DNA of 64,000 nucleotides, taken from contig LR733345.1 in NCBI GenBank assembly GCA_902506225.1, forward strand, positions 2,232,001 through 2,296,000. The letters are read 5' to 3'. Both the position numbers and the translations under genes were made by a program. Under the pieces are notes generated by a model that saw nothing but the letters and a program-made list of their open reading frames with translations, was not told the DNA's origin and ran no database searches. This document shows, in pieces, positions 9,131 to 17,397 of this stretch; position 1 is the stretch's first letter, and each line of letters opens with the position of its first letter. The DNA comes from Faucicola sp902506225 (GTDB lineage: Bacteria; Pseudomonadota; Gammaproteobacteria; Pseudomonadales; Moraxellaceae).

Positions 9131-10141
9131 ATGACTGCCCCATTGACGCCACAACAACTGATTCATCAATTACCCAAAGCCGAACTACACGTGCATATCG
9201 AAGGCACGTTTGAGCCGGAGCTGATGTTTGCCATCGCTAAACGCAACCAAATCGATATACCCTACCAAACCATTGAAGATGTCAAAAATGCCTACAATTT
9301 TCATAATTTACAATCGTTTTTGGATATCTATTATGCCGGCGCAAACGTTTTGGTCAAACAGCAGGATTTTTATGATTTAGCGTGGGCGTATTTTGAAAAA
9401 TGCCAGGCTGATAATGTGGTGCACACGGAGATTTTCTTTGACCCGCAGACCCATACTGAACGGGGTGTGGATTTTGCCACCTGTTTTCAAGGGCTTTATC
9501 AAGCCAGCTTAGATGCCAAAGCAAAAATGGGCATCACCTCGCATTGGATTTTGTGTTTTTTGCGTCATTTGAGCGAAGACAGCGCGTTTGCCACCCTTGA
9601 GCAGGCGTTGCCCTTTAAAGATACTATCATTGGCGTGGGGCTTGACTCTAGCGAAGTGGGCAATCCACCCGCCAAGTTTGAACGGGTATTTGCCAAAGCG
9701 CGAGCGCTTGGGTTTTTGACGGTTGCGCATGCGGGCGAAGAAGGCGATCCCGCGTATGTCTGGGAAGCGTTGGATTTGTTAAAGGTCAATCGTATCGATC
9801 ACGGTGTGCGCTCGGCTGAAGATGATAAACTCATGCAACGCTTGATAGCGGAGCAAATGCCGTTGACGGTGTGTCCATTAAGTAACCTTAAACTAAAAGT
9901 GGTGCAAGACATGGGCGAGCACAATATCAAAACCATGCTGCACCAAGGCGTGTGCGTGACCGTAAACTCAGATGACCCGGCGTATTTTGGTGGCTATATG
10001 AATGACAACTTTGTCGCCATTGAGCAGGCGTTAGCGCTATCAAATCACGATATCAAACAATTGGCAATCAACAGCTTTAACGCGTCTTTTATAGGGGATG
10101 CTGAAAAACAGCATTGGATCTCAAAAATCGCATCGCTTTAA
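9131..10141 (+). CDS. Adenine deaminase of the adenosine-deaminase superfamily (Aah1 type)
   Basis: 336 residues. Hydrolytic deamination of adenine to hypoxanthine for purine salvage in the cytosol. Zinc and catalytic residues are in place: HVH at 20-22, HAGEEG with H200 and E203, H224 in RIDHGVR, and D281-D282 in SDDPAYFGG. The text agrees closely with the characterised Pseudomonas adenine deaminase, for example LDSSEVG, FFDPQTHT and VCPLSNLKL, rather than with true adenosine deaminases, so the substrate call follows the family split. The start ATG at 9131 has no strong ribosome-binding site. Transcribed divergently from secA and probably alone. Confidence 0.88.
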   Translation: MTAPLTPQQLIHQLPKAELHVHIEGTFEPELMFAIAKRNQIDIPYQTIEDVKNAYNFHNLQSFLDIYYAGANVLVKQQDFYDLAWAYFEKCQADNVVHTEIFFDPQTHTERGVDFATCFQGLYQASLDAKAKMGITSHWILCFLRHLSEDSAFATLEQALPFKDTIIGVGLDSSEVGNPPAKFERVFAKARALGFLTVAHAGEEGDPAYVWEALDLLKVNRIDHGVRSAEDDKLMQRLIAEQMPLTVCPLSNLKLKVVQDMGEHNIKTMLHQGVCVTVNSDDPAYFGGYMNDNFVAIEQALALSNHDIKQLAINSFNASFIGDAEKQHWISKIASL

Positions 10142-10177
10142 ACTTTTAAATAATATTTTAAATAAGCTCGAAAAAAT

Positions 10178-10213
10178 AGGCTGGAACTAACGTGCATTTG
10201 TGCATCCCAGCCT
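10178..10213 (+). repeat. Inverted repeat between adenine deaminase and mutS
   Basis: AGGCTGG at 10178-10184 pairs with CCAGCCT at 10207-10213; inside it TGCA repeats could extend the structure. No U-tract follows, so it is a weak or factor-assisted terminator at best. It lies 37 bp after the deaminase stop and about 70 bp before mutS. Confidence 0.4.
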
Positions 10214-10284
10214 TAACCAACCTAACACACTCAACATGGTGCGACAAACGCACTTGTTGCTTAACTTCATAACGTTTAACCATT

Positions 10285-13176
10285 ATGACCCAGACCATGC
10301 CTCACAATCTTGACCATCACACCCCCATGATGCAGCAATATCTCACGCTAAAAGCAGATTATCCCCATGCCTTGGTGCTGTACCGGATGGGTGATTTCTA
10401 TGAGCTGTTTTTTGATGATGCCAAGCTTGCTGCCGATATTTTGGGCATCACCTTGACCCGACGTGGCAAGGATAAACAGGGCAATACCATCCCGATGGCA
10501 GGCGTGCCATTTCATTCGGCAGACGGCTATATTGCTCGGCTGATTAATGCCGGGCAAACCGTGGTGGTCTGTGAACAAGTCGAAGAAGAAAAGCCAGAAG
10601 ACAGCCTTGAAGAAAACACTGTAGCAACAGACACTTCAGCCAAAAGCACAGCAAAAAAAACCAGCAAAACAAAAGCCAATGCCGCTAAGATTATGGAACG
10701 TAAAGTCGTCCGTACCTTAACCGCAGGAACGCTGACCGATGATAACCTCATCACCCAAGGGCAGACGCCAACGGTCGTCGCGATCAGCTTTGCCAAACAG
10801 CAAATGTCGGTGGGATTGGCGCAGCTGGATTTGGCACAAGGACAAATCCGCGTCACTGAGCTTAACTGCGACAGCCATACGGCGCTACAAAGCGAGCTTG
10901 CTAACGCACTCGCCCGCTTTGATCCCAGTGAAGTGCTGATAGATGAGCAGCTGTCTGAGGCATGGCAACATTTTTTGCAGGATTGTCTGAGCGCAAATAG
11001 TCCAACAGCTAGTCTGCCGCCGATTTTGTCACAGCCGCACAGTTATTTTCTGCCCAATAACGCACTTGAACATCTCACCCAGCATCTTGGCGTCACTACG
11101 CTAGCAGGGTTTGGCATTGAGCAAAAACCGCTTGCCATCTCATCGGCGTCGGTTGTACTGCATTACGGCAAACAGACCCAGCAAGCTGATTTACGCCATA
11201 TTCGCAGCCTGCAGCTCGAGCATAACGGCGATTTTTTGCAGCTTGATACTATCAGTCAGCAAAATTTGGAAATTTTTAAACCCGTGTTGGCATCGGGTAT
11301 TTCACTGTTATCGGTGATTGATGATTGCCAAACGCCGATGGGTAAACGCGCTTTAGTGCATCATTTGCGCCGACCGCTACGCAATGTCACCCTGATTAAC
11401 CGCAGGCTCGATGCGGTTGAACAACTGATGCAATTACCGATAGAGGCGTTTGAATTGCTTAAACAAATATTAAGCGAAATCAGCGATATCGAACGCATTG
11501 GGGGACGCATTGGCTTGGGTTCAGCAAAACCGACCGATTTGCTCAAATTGCGTCTGAGCTTGGCGCAAGCGTTAGCGTTGTCAAAGCAGTTGCAGCAACA
11601 TTTTGATTTTACCAACATAACAACGCTAACTGCCGAAACGCCTTTGCTTGCCATGCTTAGCAAACAGCTACCTGACTTAGCCTTAACTGATAGCTTTGCC
11701 AATATCCATGCTTTACTAGAGCAAGCGATTGTCGATGAGCCGCCCGCCCACATCCGTGATGGCGGCATGATAAAAAAGGGTTATGATCCACAGCTTGATG
11801 AATGGCAAAATCTGCATGGCAATATCGAGCAAACTTTGGAAGCATTGGCGGTGCAAGAGCGGCAAAAAAACAACCTGCCCATGCTCAAAGTGGGCTTTAA
11901 TAAAGTCAGCGGATTTTATTTTGAACTCAGCGCGCTACAAGCCAAGAACGCGCCTGAATATTTTACCCGCCGTCAAACGCTCAAAAATGCTGAACGCTTT
12001 ATCACGCCAGCGCTCAAAACCATTGAAGAATCCTATTTATCGGCTCAAGGGCAAGCGTTGACCCTTGAGAAGCGTATCTATGAAAATCTGCTCCATCAGC
12101 TTAAGTCACAGCTTGGCGATGTGCAGCGCCTTGCCAAAGCGATTGGGTATTTGGACGTACTTGCCAACTGGGTCAGCCTAACGCGTTTGCAGAATCGCTC
12201 TCATCATAATAAAAACTGGTGCCGCCCGTTGTTTAATACCACGGATGATACCGCAAGCCTCAATATCCAAGGCGGACGCCATATCGTGGTTGAAGCAGGT
12301 CAACAGCGCCAAGCTCACCATCAGACGGCATCGCTTGACCCATTTGTCGCCAATGACTGTATCATGGGAACAGCCACACAACTTGAACGCTTGATGCTCA
12401 TCACAGGCCCCAATATGGGCGGTAAATCGACTTACATGCGTCAAACCGCTCTTATCGTACTACTTGCTTGTTGTGGCGCATATGTCCCTGCGCAGTCGGT
12501 GACGCTCGGTCGTATTGAGCGGATTTTTACCCGTATTGGCTCGGCAGATGACTTGGCAAGTGGTAAATCAACCTTTATGGTCGAGATGATCGAAACCGCC
12601 AATATCATGAACCAAGCCAATGCCAACTCATTGGTACTCATGGATGAAGTCGGTCGTGGCACCAGCACCCAAGATGGTCTAGCGATTGCGCATGCGTGCG
12701 TGAATTATTTAGCAGAAAAAATCGGCTGTTTGACCCTATTTGCCACCCATTATTTTGAGCTTACTGAACTGGCTGAGCGCCACCCCAAAATGTTTAATCA
12801 GCACCTTGTCACCCAAGAAATCAACGGACAGTTACTGCTATTGCATAAAATCGCAGCGGGGGCGACGCATCGCAGTTTTGGATTGCATGTCGCCAAAATG
12901 GCAGGTTTGCCGCAAGACTTATTAGCCCAAGCGCAATATTATTTGGATAACCAAAGCGAACAAAAAAGCTTGGCAAATAATGCTTTACCCTATCCACCAA
13001 AAGAGGAGCGGCAAATGGGTCTGGATTTGCAAAGTGCCGCGGCTGACTATCAAGCTTTGAAGACTGATGAATATAAACTTAGCCAACAACTCAACGCCCT
13101 AAACCCTGACGAGCTGACGCCGAAACAGGCGTTAGAATTTATTTATTCATTAAAGGAATTGTTAAAAAAAGCGTAA
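10285..13176 (+). CDS. mutS: DNA mismatch repair protein MutS with an expanded N-terminal loop
   Basis: 963 residues against about 853 in E. coli. MutS recognises mismatches and starts methyl-directed repair. The mismatch-contacting F-x-E is in YRMGDFYELFF at residues 33-43; the ABC-type ATPase Walker A is GPNMGGKS at 708-715, followed by MDEVGRGTST and the signature region. Between VCEQVE and MERKVVR (residues 99-143) there is a Glu/Lys/Thr/Ala-rich, low-complexity stretch (about residues 101-137), roughly 25 residues longer than the same loop in E. coli. Other length gains are spread through the connector and lever domains. The ATG at 10285 has no obvious Shine-Dalgarno. Function is secure; the loop is the odd part. 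Confidence 0.97.
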   Translation: MTQTMPHNLDHHTPMMQQYLTLKADYPHALVLYRMGDFYELFFDDAKLAADILGITLTRRGKDKQGNTIPMAGVPFHSADGYIARLINAGQTVVVCEQVEEEKPEDSLEENTVATDTSAKSTAKKTSKTKANAAKIMERKVVRTLTAGTLTDDNLITQGQTPTVVAISFAKQQMSVGLAQLDLAQGQIRVTELNCDSHTALQSELANALARFDPSEVLIDEQLSEAWQHFLQDCLSANSPTASLPPILSQPHSYFLPNNALEHLTQHLGVTTLAGFGIEQKPLAISSASVVLHYGKQTQQADLRHIRSLQLEHNGDFLQLDTISQQNLEIFKPVLASGISLLSVIDDCQTPMGKRALVHHLRRPLRNVTLINRRLDAVEQLMQLPIEAFELLKQILSEISDIERIGGRIGLGSAKPTDLLKLRLSLAQALALSKQLQQHFDFTNITTLTAETPLLAMLSKQLPDLALTDSFANIHALLEQAIVDEPPAHIRDGGMIKKGYDPQLDEWQNLHGNIEQTLEALAVQERQKNNLPMLKVGFNKVSGFYFELSALQAKNAPEYFTRRQTLKNAERFITPALKTIEESYLSAQGQALTLEKRIYENLLHQLKSQLGDVQRLAKAIGYLDVLANWVSLTRLQNRSHHNKNWCRPLFNTTDDTASLNIQGGRHIVVEAGQQRQAHHQTASLDPFVANDCIMGTATQLERLMLITGPNMGGKSTYMRQTALIVLLACCGAYVPAQSVTLGRIERIFTRIGSADDLASGKSTFMVEMIETANIMNQANANSLVLMDEVGRGTSTQDGLAIAHACVNYLAEKIGCLTLFATHYFELTELAERHPKMFNQHLVTQEINGQLLLLHKIAAGATHRSFGLHVAKMAGLPQDLLAQAQYYLDNQSEQKSLANNALPYPPKEERQMGLDLQSAAADYQALKTDEYKLSQQLNALNPDELTPKQALEFIYSLKELLKKA

Positions 13177-13248
13177 CGCGCTAAAATAATACGATTGTAT
13201 TTTTTATGCTTTTAACATTTGTGCAACTAAAAAAAGGTAGCCACCGCC

Positions 13249-13572
13249 ATGACTTTCGTCGTTACTGATAACTGTGTTCGTTGTAAATATACTGACTGCG
13301 TTGAAGTCTGTCCTGTGGACTGTTTCTATGAAGGTCCGAATTTTTTGGTCATCCATCCTGATGAATGTATCGACTGTGCGCTGTGTGAGCCAGAATGTCC
13401 TGCCAATGCGATTTTCTCAGAAGATGAAGTGCCAAAAGGTCAAGAAATATACATCGAACTGAATGCAGAACTCGCCGAAAAATGGCCAAACATCTCAGCC
13501 ATGCACGACCCACTACCCGATGCCAAAGAATGGGATGGCGTACCCAATAAATTACAGTATATTGAAAGATAG
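13249..13572 (+). CDS. fdxA: Seven-iron ferredoxin FdxA
   Basis: 107 residues of the Azotobacter FdI type, a small electron carrier with one [3Fe-4S] and one [4Fe-4S] cluster. By position, C9, C17 and C50 fit the three-iron ligands and C21, C40, C43 and C46 the four-iron ligands; C12 and C25 match the free cysteines of FdI. The C-terminal tail (EWDGVPNKLQYIER) is also typical. The start ATG at 13249 follows AAAAAAGGTAG. It is separated from mutS by 72 bp and ends at its own terminator. Partner oxidoreductase is not visible. Confidence 0.95.
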   Translation: MTFVVTDNCVRCKYTDCVEVCPVDCFYEGPNFLVIHPDECIDCALCEPECPANAIFSEDEVPKGQEIYIELNAELAEKWPNISAMHDPLPDAKEWDGVPNKLQYIER

Positions 13573-13606
13573 CCTTTCTAACATACGCCATTTAGGTGAA
13601 TTTTAG

Positions 13607-13648
13607 CAAGATACTATAAACAAGATGCTATAAATAATATGCTAAAAA
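13607..13648 (+). repeat. Three 14-bp tandem repeats after fdxA
   Basis: CAAGATACTATAAA (13607-13620), CAAGATGCTATAAA (13621-13634) and the more degenerate TAATATGCTAAAAA (13635-13648). The last copy overlaps a small hairpin, ATATGCT (13637-13643) with AGCATAT (13651-13657). They lie between the fdxA stop and its terminator. Confidence 0.7.
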
Positions 13649-13667
13649 ACAGCATATAGAACGAGGA

Positions 13668-13699
13668 CGGCAATCAGTGCATATTGATTGCCGTTTTTA
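13668..13699 (+). terminator. Rho-independent terminator of fdxA
   Basis: CGGCAATCA (13668-13676) pairs with TGATTGCCG (13685-13693), followed by TTTTTAT. Confidence 0.85.
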
Positions 13700-13807
13700 T
13701 ATTGTCATCTGTTATTATGCCAGCCTTGGTATTATACCAACGTTGTGGTCTATCTGCTTAACTAACCTCTTTAACTTAGCCTATTTTTTTGCAAATTGAT
13801 TATGAAA

Positions 13808-13836
13808 AAAAACGCGCTATGGATTAGCGCGTTTTT
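13808..13836 (-). terminator. Terminator of the dxs-suhB operon
   Basis: AAAAACGCGCTA, loop, TAGCGCGTTTTT, 16 bp beyond the suhB stop on the minus strand. The symmetrical A/T flanks make it able to act in both directions. Confidence 0.85.
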
Positions 13837-13851
13837 AGTGTCACAGTAACA

Positions 13852-14685
13852 TCAGCCTTTTACGGCACTGCCCCAAACTGGCACCACGGTTTGCATCAAT
13901 GGTTTTAACAGTTTGATATTTGCCGCAAAGATAGAACCTGTTTGCATGGCATTGTGTGCGCCTGTATGGTCAACCACAGTACCGCGTGCTTCAGTGACAA
14001 TTAATTCACCGGCACAGATATCCCAAGGTTTGATAGACATTTCAAAATAACCATCAAACCGTCCCGCTGCGACATATGCCAAATCCAGCGCGGCTGAACC
14101 CACACGGCGCACTTGACCGCCTTGTTCGCAGATTTTTTGTAAGCTTTCAAAATGCTCTTTGGCATACGATACTTTACCTTCCGCGCGGTTACGCTCAAGC
14201 GGATGACCTGTGGTAAAAAAGCCGCCATCAATGGTTTTATGCTCACTGACGCTGATACGGCGCTGGTTGAGGCGCGCGCCTTTACCACGACTGGCTGAGA
14301 ACATCTCATCACGCACAGGGTCATAGATGATGCCATGTTCGGTGACGCCATTTTTTTGCACCCCGATTGAGACACAAAAATGCGGTAAGCCATGAATAAA
14401 GTTGTGGGTACCATCTAATGGATCAATGACCCAGCACCAGTCTTTATCATTGCCCTTGCCTTCTTGTAGCCCAAATTCTTCACCCAAAAATGAGTGGGTT
14501 GGGTAGCTTTCTTTGAGCATCGCGATCAATAATTCTTCGCTATAACGGTCGATTTGGGTCACCAAACCATCTAAGCCTTTGCTTTCAATCGTGAACTCTA
14601 GCTTGTGGCGATTGTTATGTGCATTTAAAATCTCTTGACCTACTTTTTGGGCAGCGCGGGCTGCCATGACGACCATCGGTTCCAT
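13852..14685 (-). CDS. suhB: Inositol-1-monophosphatase family protein SuhB
   Basis: 277 residues from the ATG at 14685 (MEPMVVMAARAAQ), which has an AAGG ribosome-binding site; the upstream extension to 14775 lacks one and runs into dxs. Lithium-sensitive Mg-dependent phosphatase motifs are present: GEEFG, DPLDGTHNFIHGLP and the late WDICAGELIVTEAGG-like region (WDICAGELIVTEARG). SuhB also acts with Nus factors in rRNA antitermination in E. coli, which would suit a cell investing in ribosome synthesis, but that role cannot be read from sequence. It begins 35 bp after the dxs stop, so it is the second gene of that operon. Confidence 0.93.
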   Translation of the reverse strand: MEPMVVMAARAAQKVGQEILNAHNNRHKLEFTIESKGLDGLVTQIDRYSEELLIAMLKESYPTHSFLGEEFGLQEGKGNDKDWCWVIDPLDGTHNFIHGLPHFCVSIGVQKNGVTEHGIIYDPVRDEMFSASRGKGARLNQRRISVSEHKTIDGGFFTTGHPLERNRAEGKVSYAKEHFESLQKICEQGGQVRRVGSAALDLAYVAAGRFDGYFEMSIKPWDICAGELIVTEARGTVVDHTGAHNAMQTGSIFAANIKLLKPLMQTVVPVWGSAVKG

Positions 14686-14720
14686 AATTGACCTTTTGTT
14701 GAAGGATAAAAATCTAAAAT

Positions 14721-16883
14721 TTATGACAAAATCGTTTGCATCTGTTTGACCACACCCGCGACATCTAGCCCACAATCGGCTAATTGCTGCTCAGGGCTGC
14801 CATGCGCGATATATTTATCGGGGATACCGATATTAAGTAGCGTTGGCAAGGCTTGGCTTGTTTTTGCTGCTTGGGCAACGAGGTATTCATTGACCGCACT
14901 ACCGGCACCGCCCATGACTTGGTGTTCTTCAAGGGTAACAATGGAGCAGTTTTGCGCCAATAGCGTATCCAGCAATTCGCTGTCTAACGGTTTAACAAAC
15001 CGCATATTATAAACAAAAAACGTCGTCGTTGGGTAAGTTTCGGCTAAGTTTTGACACGCCGTGACCGCCGTCTTTACCATGGTACCAAAAGCAAGCACCG
15101 CAACTTTTTTCGCCACGTTGCCAGTACCTGCAGCAGTGGCATCAATAGTCTGCTCAAGCGCTGCCTTACCGATTGGATACATCGCTTGGTTTTTATCAAT
15201 CTCTGCGCCAATGCCATTACCGCGTGGATAACGCACCGCAGAGGGTCCAATATGCTCATAACAGGTATTAAGTAAGTTATAGCACTCATTCTCATCTTTT
15301 GGACAAGCAATCACCATATTAGGCACAGTTCGCATAAAGGCGATATCAAACACCCCCGCATGAGTCGCACCGTCTTCACCAACCAAGCCCGCACGGTCAA
15401 TGGCGAACATCACATCCAAATTTTGCAAAGCCACATCGTGAATCAGTTGGTCATAGCCACGTTGTAAAAATGTGGAATAAATCGCGACAATCGGTTTGAC
15501 GCCTTGAGTCGCCATACCACCCGCTAGCGTCACTGCATGTTGCTCGGCAATCGCCACATCAAAAAATTGGCTGGCAAAGCGCTTGGCAAATTCGGTCATG
15601 CCTGAGCCTTCAGCCATCGCAGGGGTAATCGCCATCAGTTGTTTGTCAGTGGCGGCTTTATCGCAAATAAACTCACCAAACACTTGCGAGTATTTTTTGG
15701 CGGGAGTAGGCACTGGCTTTTGGCTGTCAACTGGCACAGATTTTTCTTGCGCTGGGTTGATTTTTTTAAGTTTGGTAATGGCATGATAAGTAATCGGGTC
15801 GCATTCTGCCGGTAAGAAGCCTTTACCTTTCACCGTATGCACATGGACAAGTACTGCACCTTTTAACTGTTTGACCCGTTCAAATACCTGCGTCAATTTG
15901 GCGACATCATGCCCGTCAAACGGTCCAAAATACTGAAAACCGATGGCTTTAAACAAGTTTTCGGGAAACACTTCATCAATGAGTTTACTGGCGATTTTCT
16001 CAGGTAATGTCTCTAACTGAGAGGGTTTAGGAATACCTTTTTCTGCCAATTTTTCGACAATTTTATTGGGCAGGCGCGAGGTCCAATCATCTAAAGCTTC
16101 GTTTGCCATGTGCAAATAATGACGAATACGGCGGTCTTCACTGGAGATGACGCGCTTGGTAAAAATCGCATCACCGTTTTTATCGATATCGACTGCCAAA
16201 CCACGCTGCCAAAGGGTGGCTAAATGTTTAGAAAATCCGCCCGTTGCCTGCGAGATTGACATGTCATTATCGTTGAGCACCACAATCAAATCGGCATTTT
16301 GCTGCACCGCGTCATTCATCGCTTCAAACGCCATGCCACCTGTCATAGCACCATCACCGACGATGCTAACCACTTTGTCACGTTTGCCTAAATAGCGCAT
16401 AGCAAGCGACATGCCTAGCCCTGCAGAAATCGCCGTCGATGAATGCCCAACGCCAAAGGTATCATACTCAGACTCATGACGCTCGGGGAAGGCGGTCAGC
16501 CCATGTTGGCTACGAATGGTGGTAAGCTTGTCACGGCGACCCGTTAAAATTTTGTGGGGATAGGCTTGGTGCCCTACATCCCAGACAATTTGGTCTTTGG
16601 GTGAATTAAAGACATAATGCAGTGCAATGGTGAGCTCAACGACGCCAAGGTTAGAACCAAAATGCCCGCCGCTGACGCCCGTTGTATACAGCAAAAACTC
16701 GCGCAGTTCATCGGCTAATTGCTGTAATTGCGCGGTACTCATTTTTTTTAGATCAGCAGGACTGTCCACCCCATCGAGCAGCGGCGTATGCGGCTTTAGC
16801 ATAGGGATGGTATCAAAGGTTTTTAATGGGTATTTTTGGTTAGCTATTTTAGTTTTTGACATATCTTGGCTGACACTTTTCAT
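14721..16883 (-). CDS. dxs: 1-deoxy-D-xylulose-5-phosphate synthase, long form
   Basis: 720 residues, about 100 more than E. coli Dxs (620). First enzyme of the MEP isoprenoid pathway: condenses pyruvate and glyceraldehyde-3-phosphate with thiamine diphosphate. ThDP/Mg motif GDGAMTGG at 176-183 followed by LNDNDMSIS; the pyrimidine-domain GLVGEDGATHAGVFD and the C-terminal transketolase domain are intact. Extra length comes from an N-terminal extension of about 30 residues, an insert around residues 220-325 between the ATLWQRG and GPFDGHD motifs, and a Pro/Lys linker before the second half. The start at 16883 lacks a good ribosome-binding site and sits next to a hairpin, so a downstream start (MSKTK at 16862 or MLKPH at 16802) is possible. 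suhB follows. Confidence 0.96.
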   Translation of the reverse strand: MKSVSQDMSKTKIANQKYPLKTFDTIPMLKPHTPLLDGVDSPADLKKMSTAQLQQLADELREFLLYTTGVSGGHFGSNLGVVELTIALHYVFNSPKDQIVWDVGHQAYPHKILTGRRDKLTTIRSQHGLTAFPERHESEYDTFGVGHSSTAISAGLGMSLAMRYLGKRDKVVSIVGDGAMTGGMAFEAMNDAVQQNADLIVVLNDNDMSISQATGGFSKHLATLWQRGLAVDIDKNGDAIFTKRVISSEDRRIRHYLHMANEALDDWTSRLPNKIVEKLAEKGIPKPSQLETLPEKIASKLIDEVFPENLFKAIGFQYFGPFDGHDVAKLTQVFERVKQLKGAVLVHVHTVKGKGFLPAECDPITYHAITKLKKINPAQEKSVPVDSQKPVPTPAKKYSQVFGEFICDKAATDKQLMAITPAMAEGSGMTEFAKRFASQFFDVAIAEQHAVTLAGGMATQGVKPIVAIYSTFLQRGYDQLIHDVALQNLDVMFAIDRAGLVGEDGATHAGVFDIAFMRTVPNMVIACPKDENECYNLLNTCYEHIGPSAVRYPRGNGIGAEIDKNQAMYPIGKAALEQTIDATAAGTGNVAKKVAVLAFGTMVKTAVTACQNLAETYPTTTFFVYNMRFVKPLDSELLDTLLAQNCSIVTLEEHQVMGGAGSAVNEYLVAQAAKTSQALPTLLNIGIPDKYIAHGSPEQQLADCGLDVAGVVKQMQTILS

Positions 16884-16888
16884 TGCTT

Positions 16889-16910
16889 ACAGGGGCTCGA
16901 TGAGCCCTGT
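16889..16910 (-). repeat. Hairpin directly upstream of the dxs start codon
   Basis: ACAGGGGCTC, a GAT loop, then GAGCCCTGT: nine base pairs with one bulged G. It ends 5 bp from the dxs ATG, where a Shine-Dalgarno would normally lie. Confidence 0.55.
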
Positions 16911-16967
16911 TGACACAGGTGAAAAAAATAAATGGTAAAACGCACAATGACTATTAACACCTTATTG

Positions 16968-17001
16968 TTGGCACAAAATTGGCACAAAATACGGGCACAA
17001 A
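16968..17001. repeat. GGCACAAA tandem repeats upstream of dxs
   Basis: TTGGCACAAAA occurs twice in exact tandem (16968-16978 and 16979-16989) and a third GGCACAAA follows at 16994-17001. On the dxs strand this reads as repeated TTTTGTGCCAA. They lie about 85-118 bp upstream of the dxs start and could be operator sites. Confidence 0.6.
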
Positions 17002-17366
17002 GTTGACAGACTGCCAAAGCGTTGAGCGCTTGAAAATCTAGGTGGCTAAGCTGGTATTACCAGCTTTGAATTGCCAATGTGGCGCATGAATGTGGCATAA
17101 TAGCATTTTTTTGTTGATTAAACATCAAACCTCGCTATTTTAGATTGTATCTTATAGCTGCTATAAAGTTTAGCTTAGCGCCTTGAATTTTTGATAAATT
17201 TTGACAAAAAAGTTACCTCAGATAGCATGCCAACCTAGCTTGCGGCTTATTGATAAGATGCGTAATGACGCTATCCTTCTTGATATTTTAATCAACGCCT
17301 TCATGTAAAGGGCACTTTTATTGCTTTGGGTTTACCGACTTGATTCAGTTGGTTGGGTCAGTTGGT
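17002..17366. other. Intergenic region between dxs and ribA
   Basis: The gap between the divergent genes is about 510 bp. Apart from the hairpin, repeats and promoter listed separately I see no gene; the longest plus-strand ATG frame (from 16932) is only 24 codons. No FMN riboswitch core is recognisable before ribA. Confidence 0.5.
17201..17228 (+). promoter_or_regulatory. Candidate sigma-70 promoter of ribA
   Basis: A perfect TTGACA (17201-17206), 16-bp spacer and TAGCAT (17223-17228). It would leave a leader of about 160 nt before the GTG of ribA. Confidence 0.4.
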
Positions 17367-17390
17367 CATTTTTTTGGACATTTTTTTGGA
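17367..17390 (+). repeat. Perfect 12-bp tandem duplication including the ribA ribosome-binding site
   Basis: CATTTTTTTGGA is repeated exactly (17367-17378 and 17379-17390). The second copy, with the next base, supplies the GGAG Shine-Dalgarno 6 bp before the GTG start; the first copy offers the same GGA farther away. Confidence 0.8.
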
Positions 17391-17397
17391 GTAGTGG

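Noticed and set aside
8879..9169. 96-codon minus-strand frame between secA and the adenine deaminase gene
   Set aside because: No ribosome-binding site at either ATG, it overlaps the deaminase start, fills what must be a promoter region and has no recognisable motif.
17229..17397. FMN riboswitch upstream of ribA
   Set aside because: The conserved FMN-element core sequences are not visible; only a promoter-like pair and the 12-bp duplication are present.
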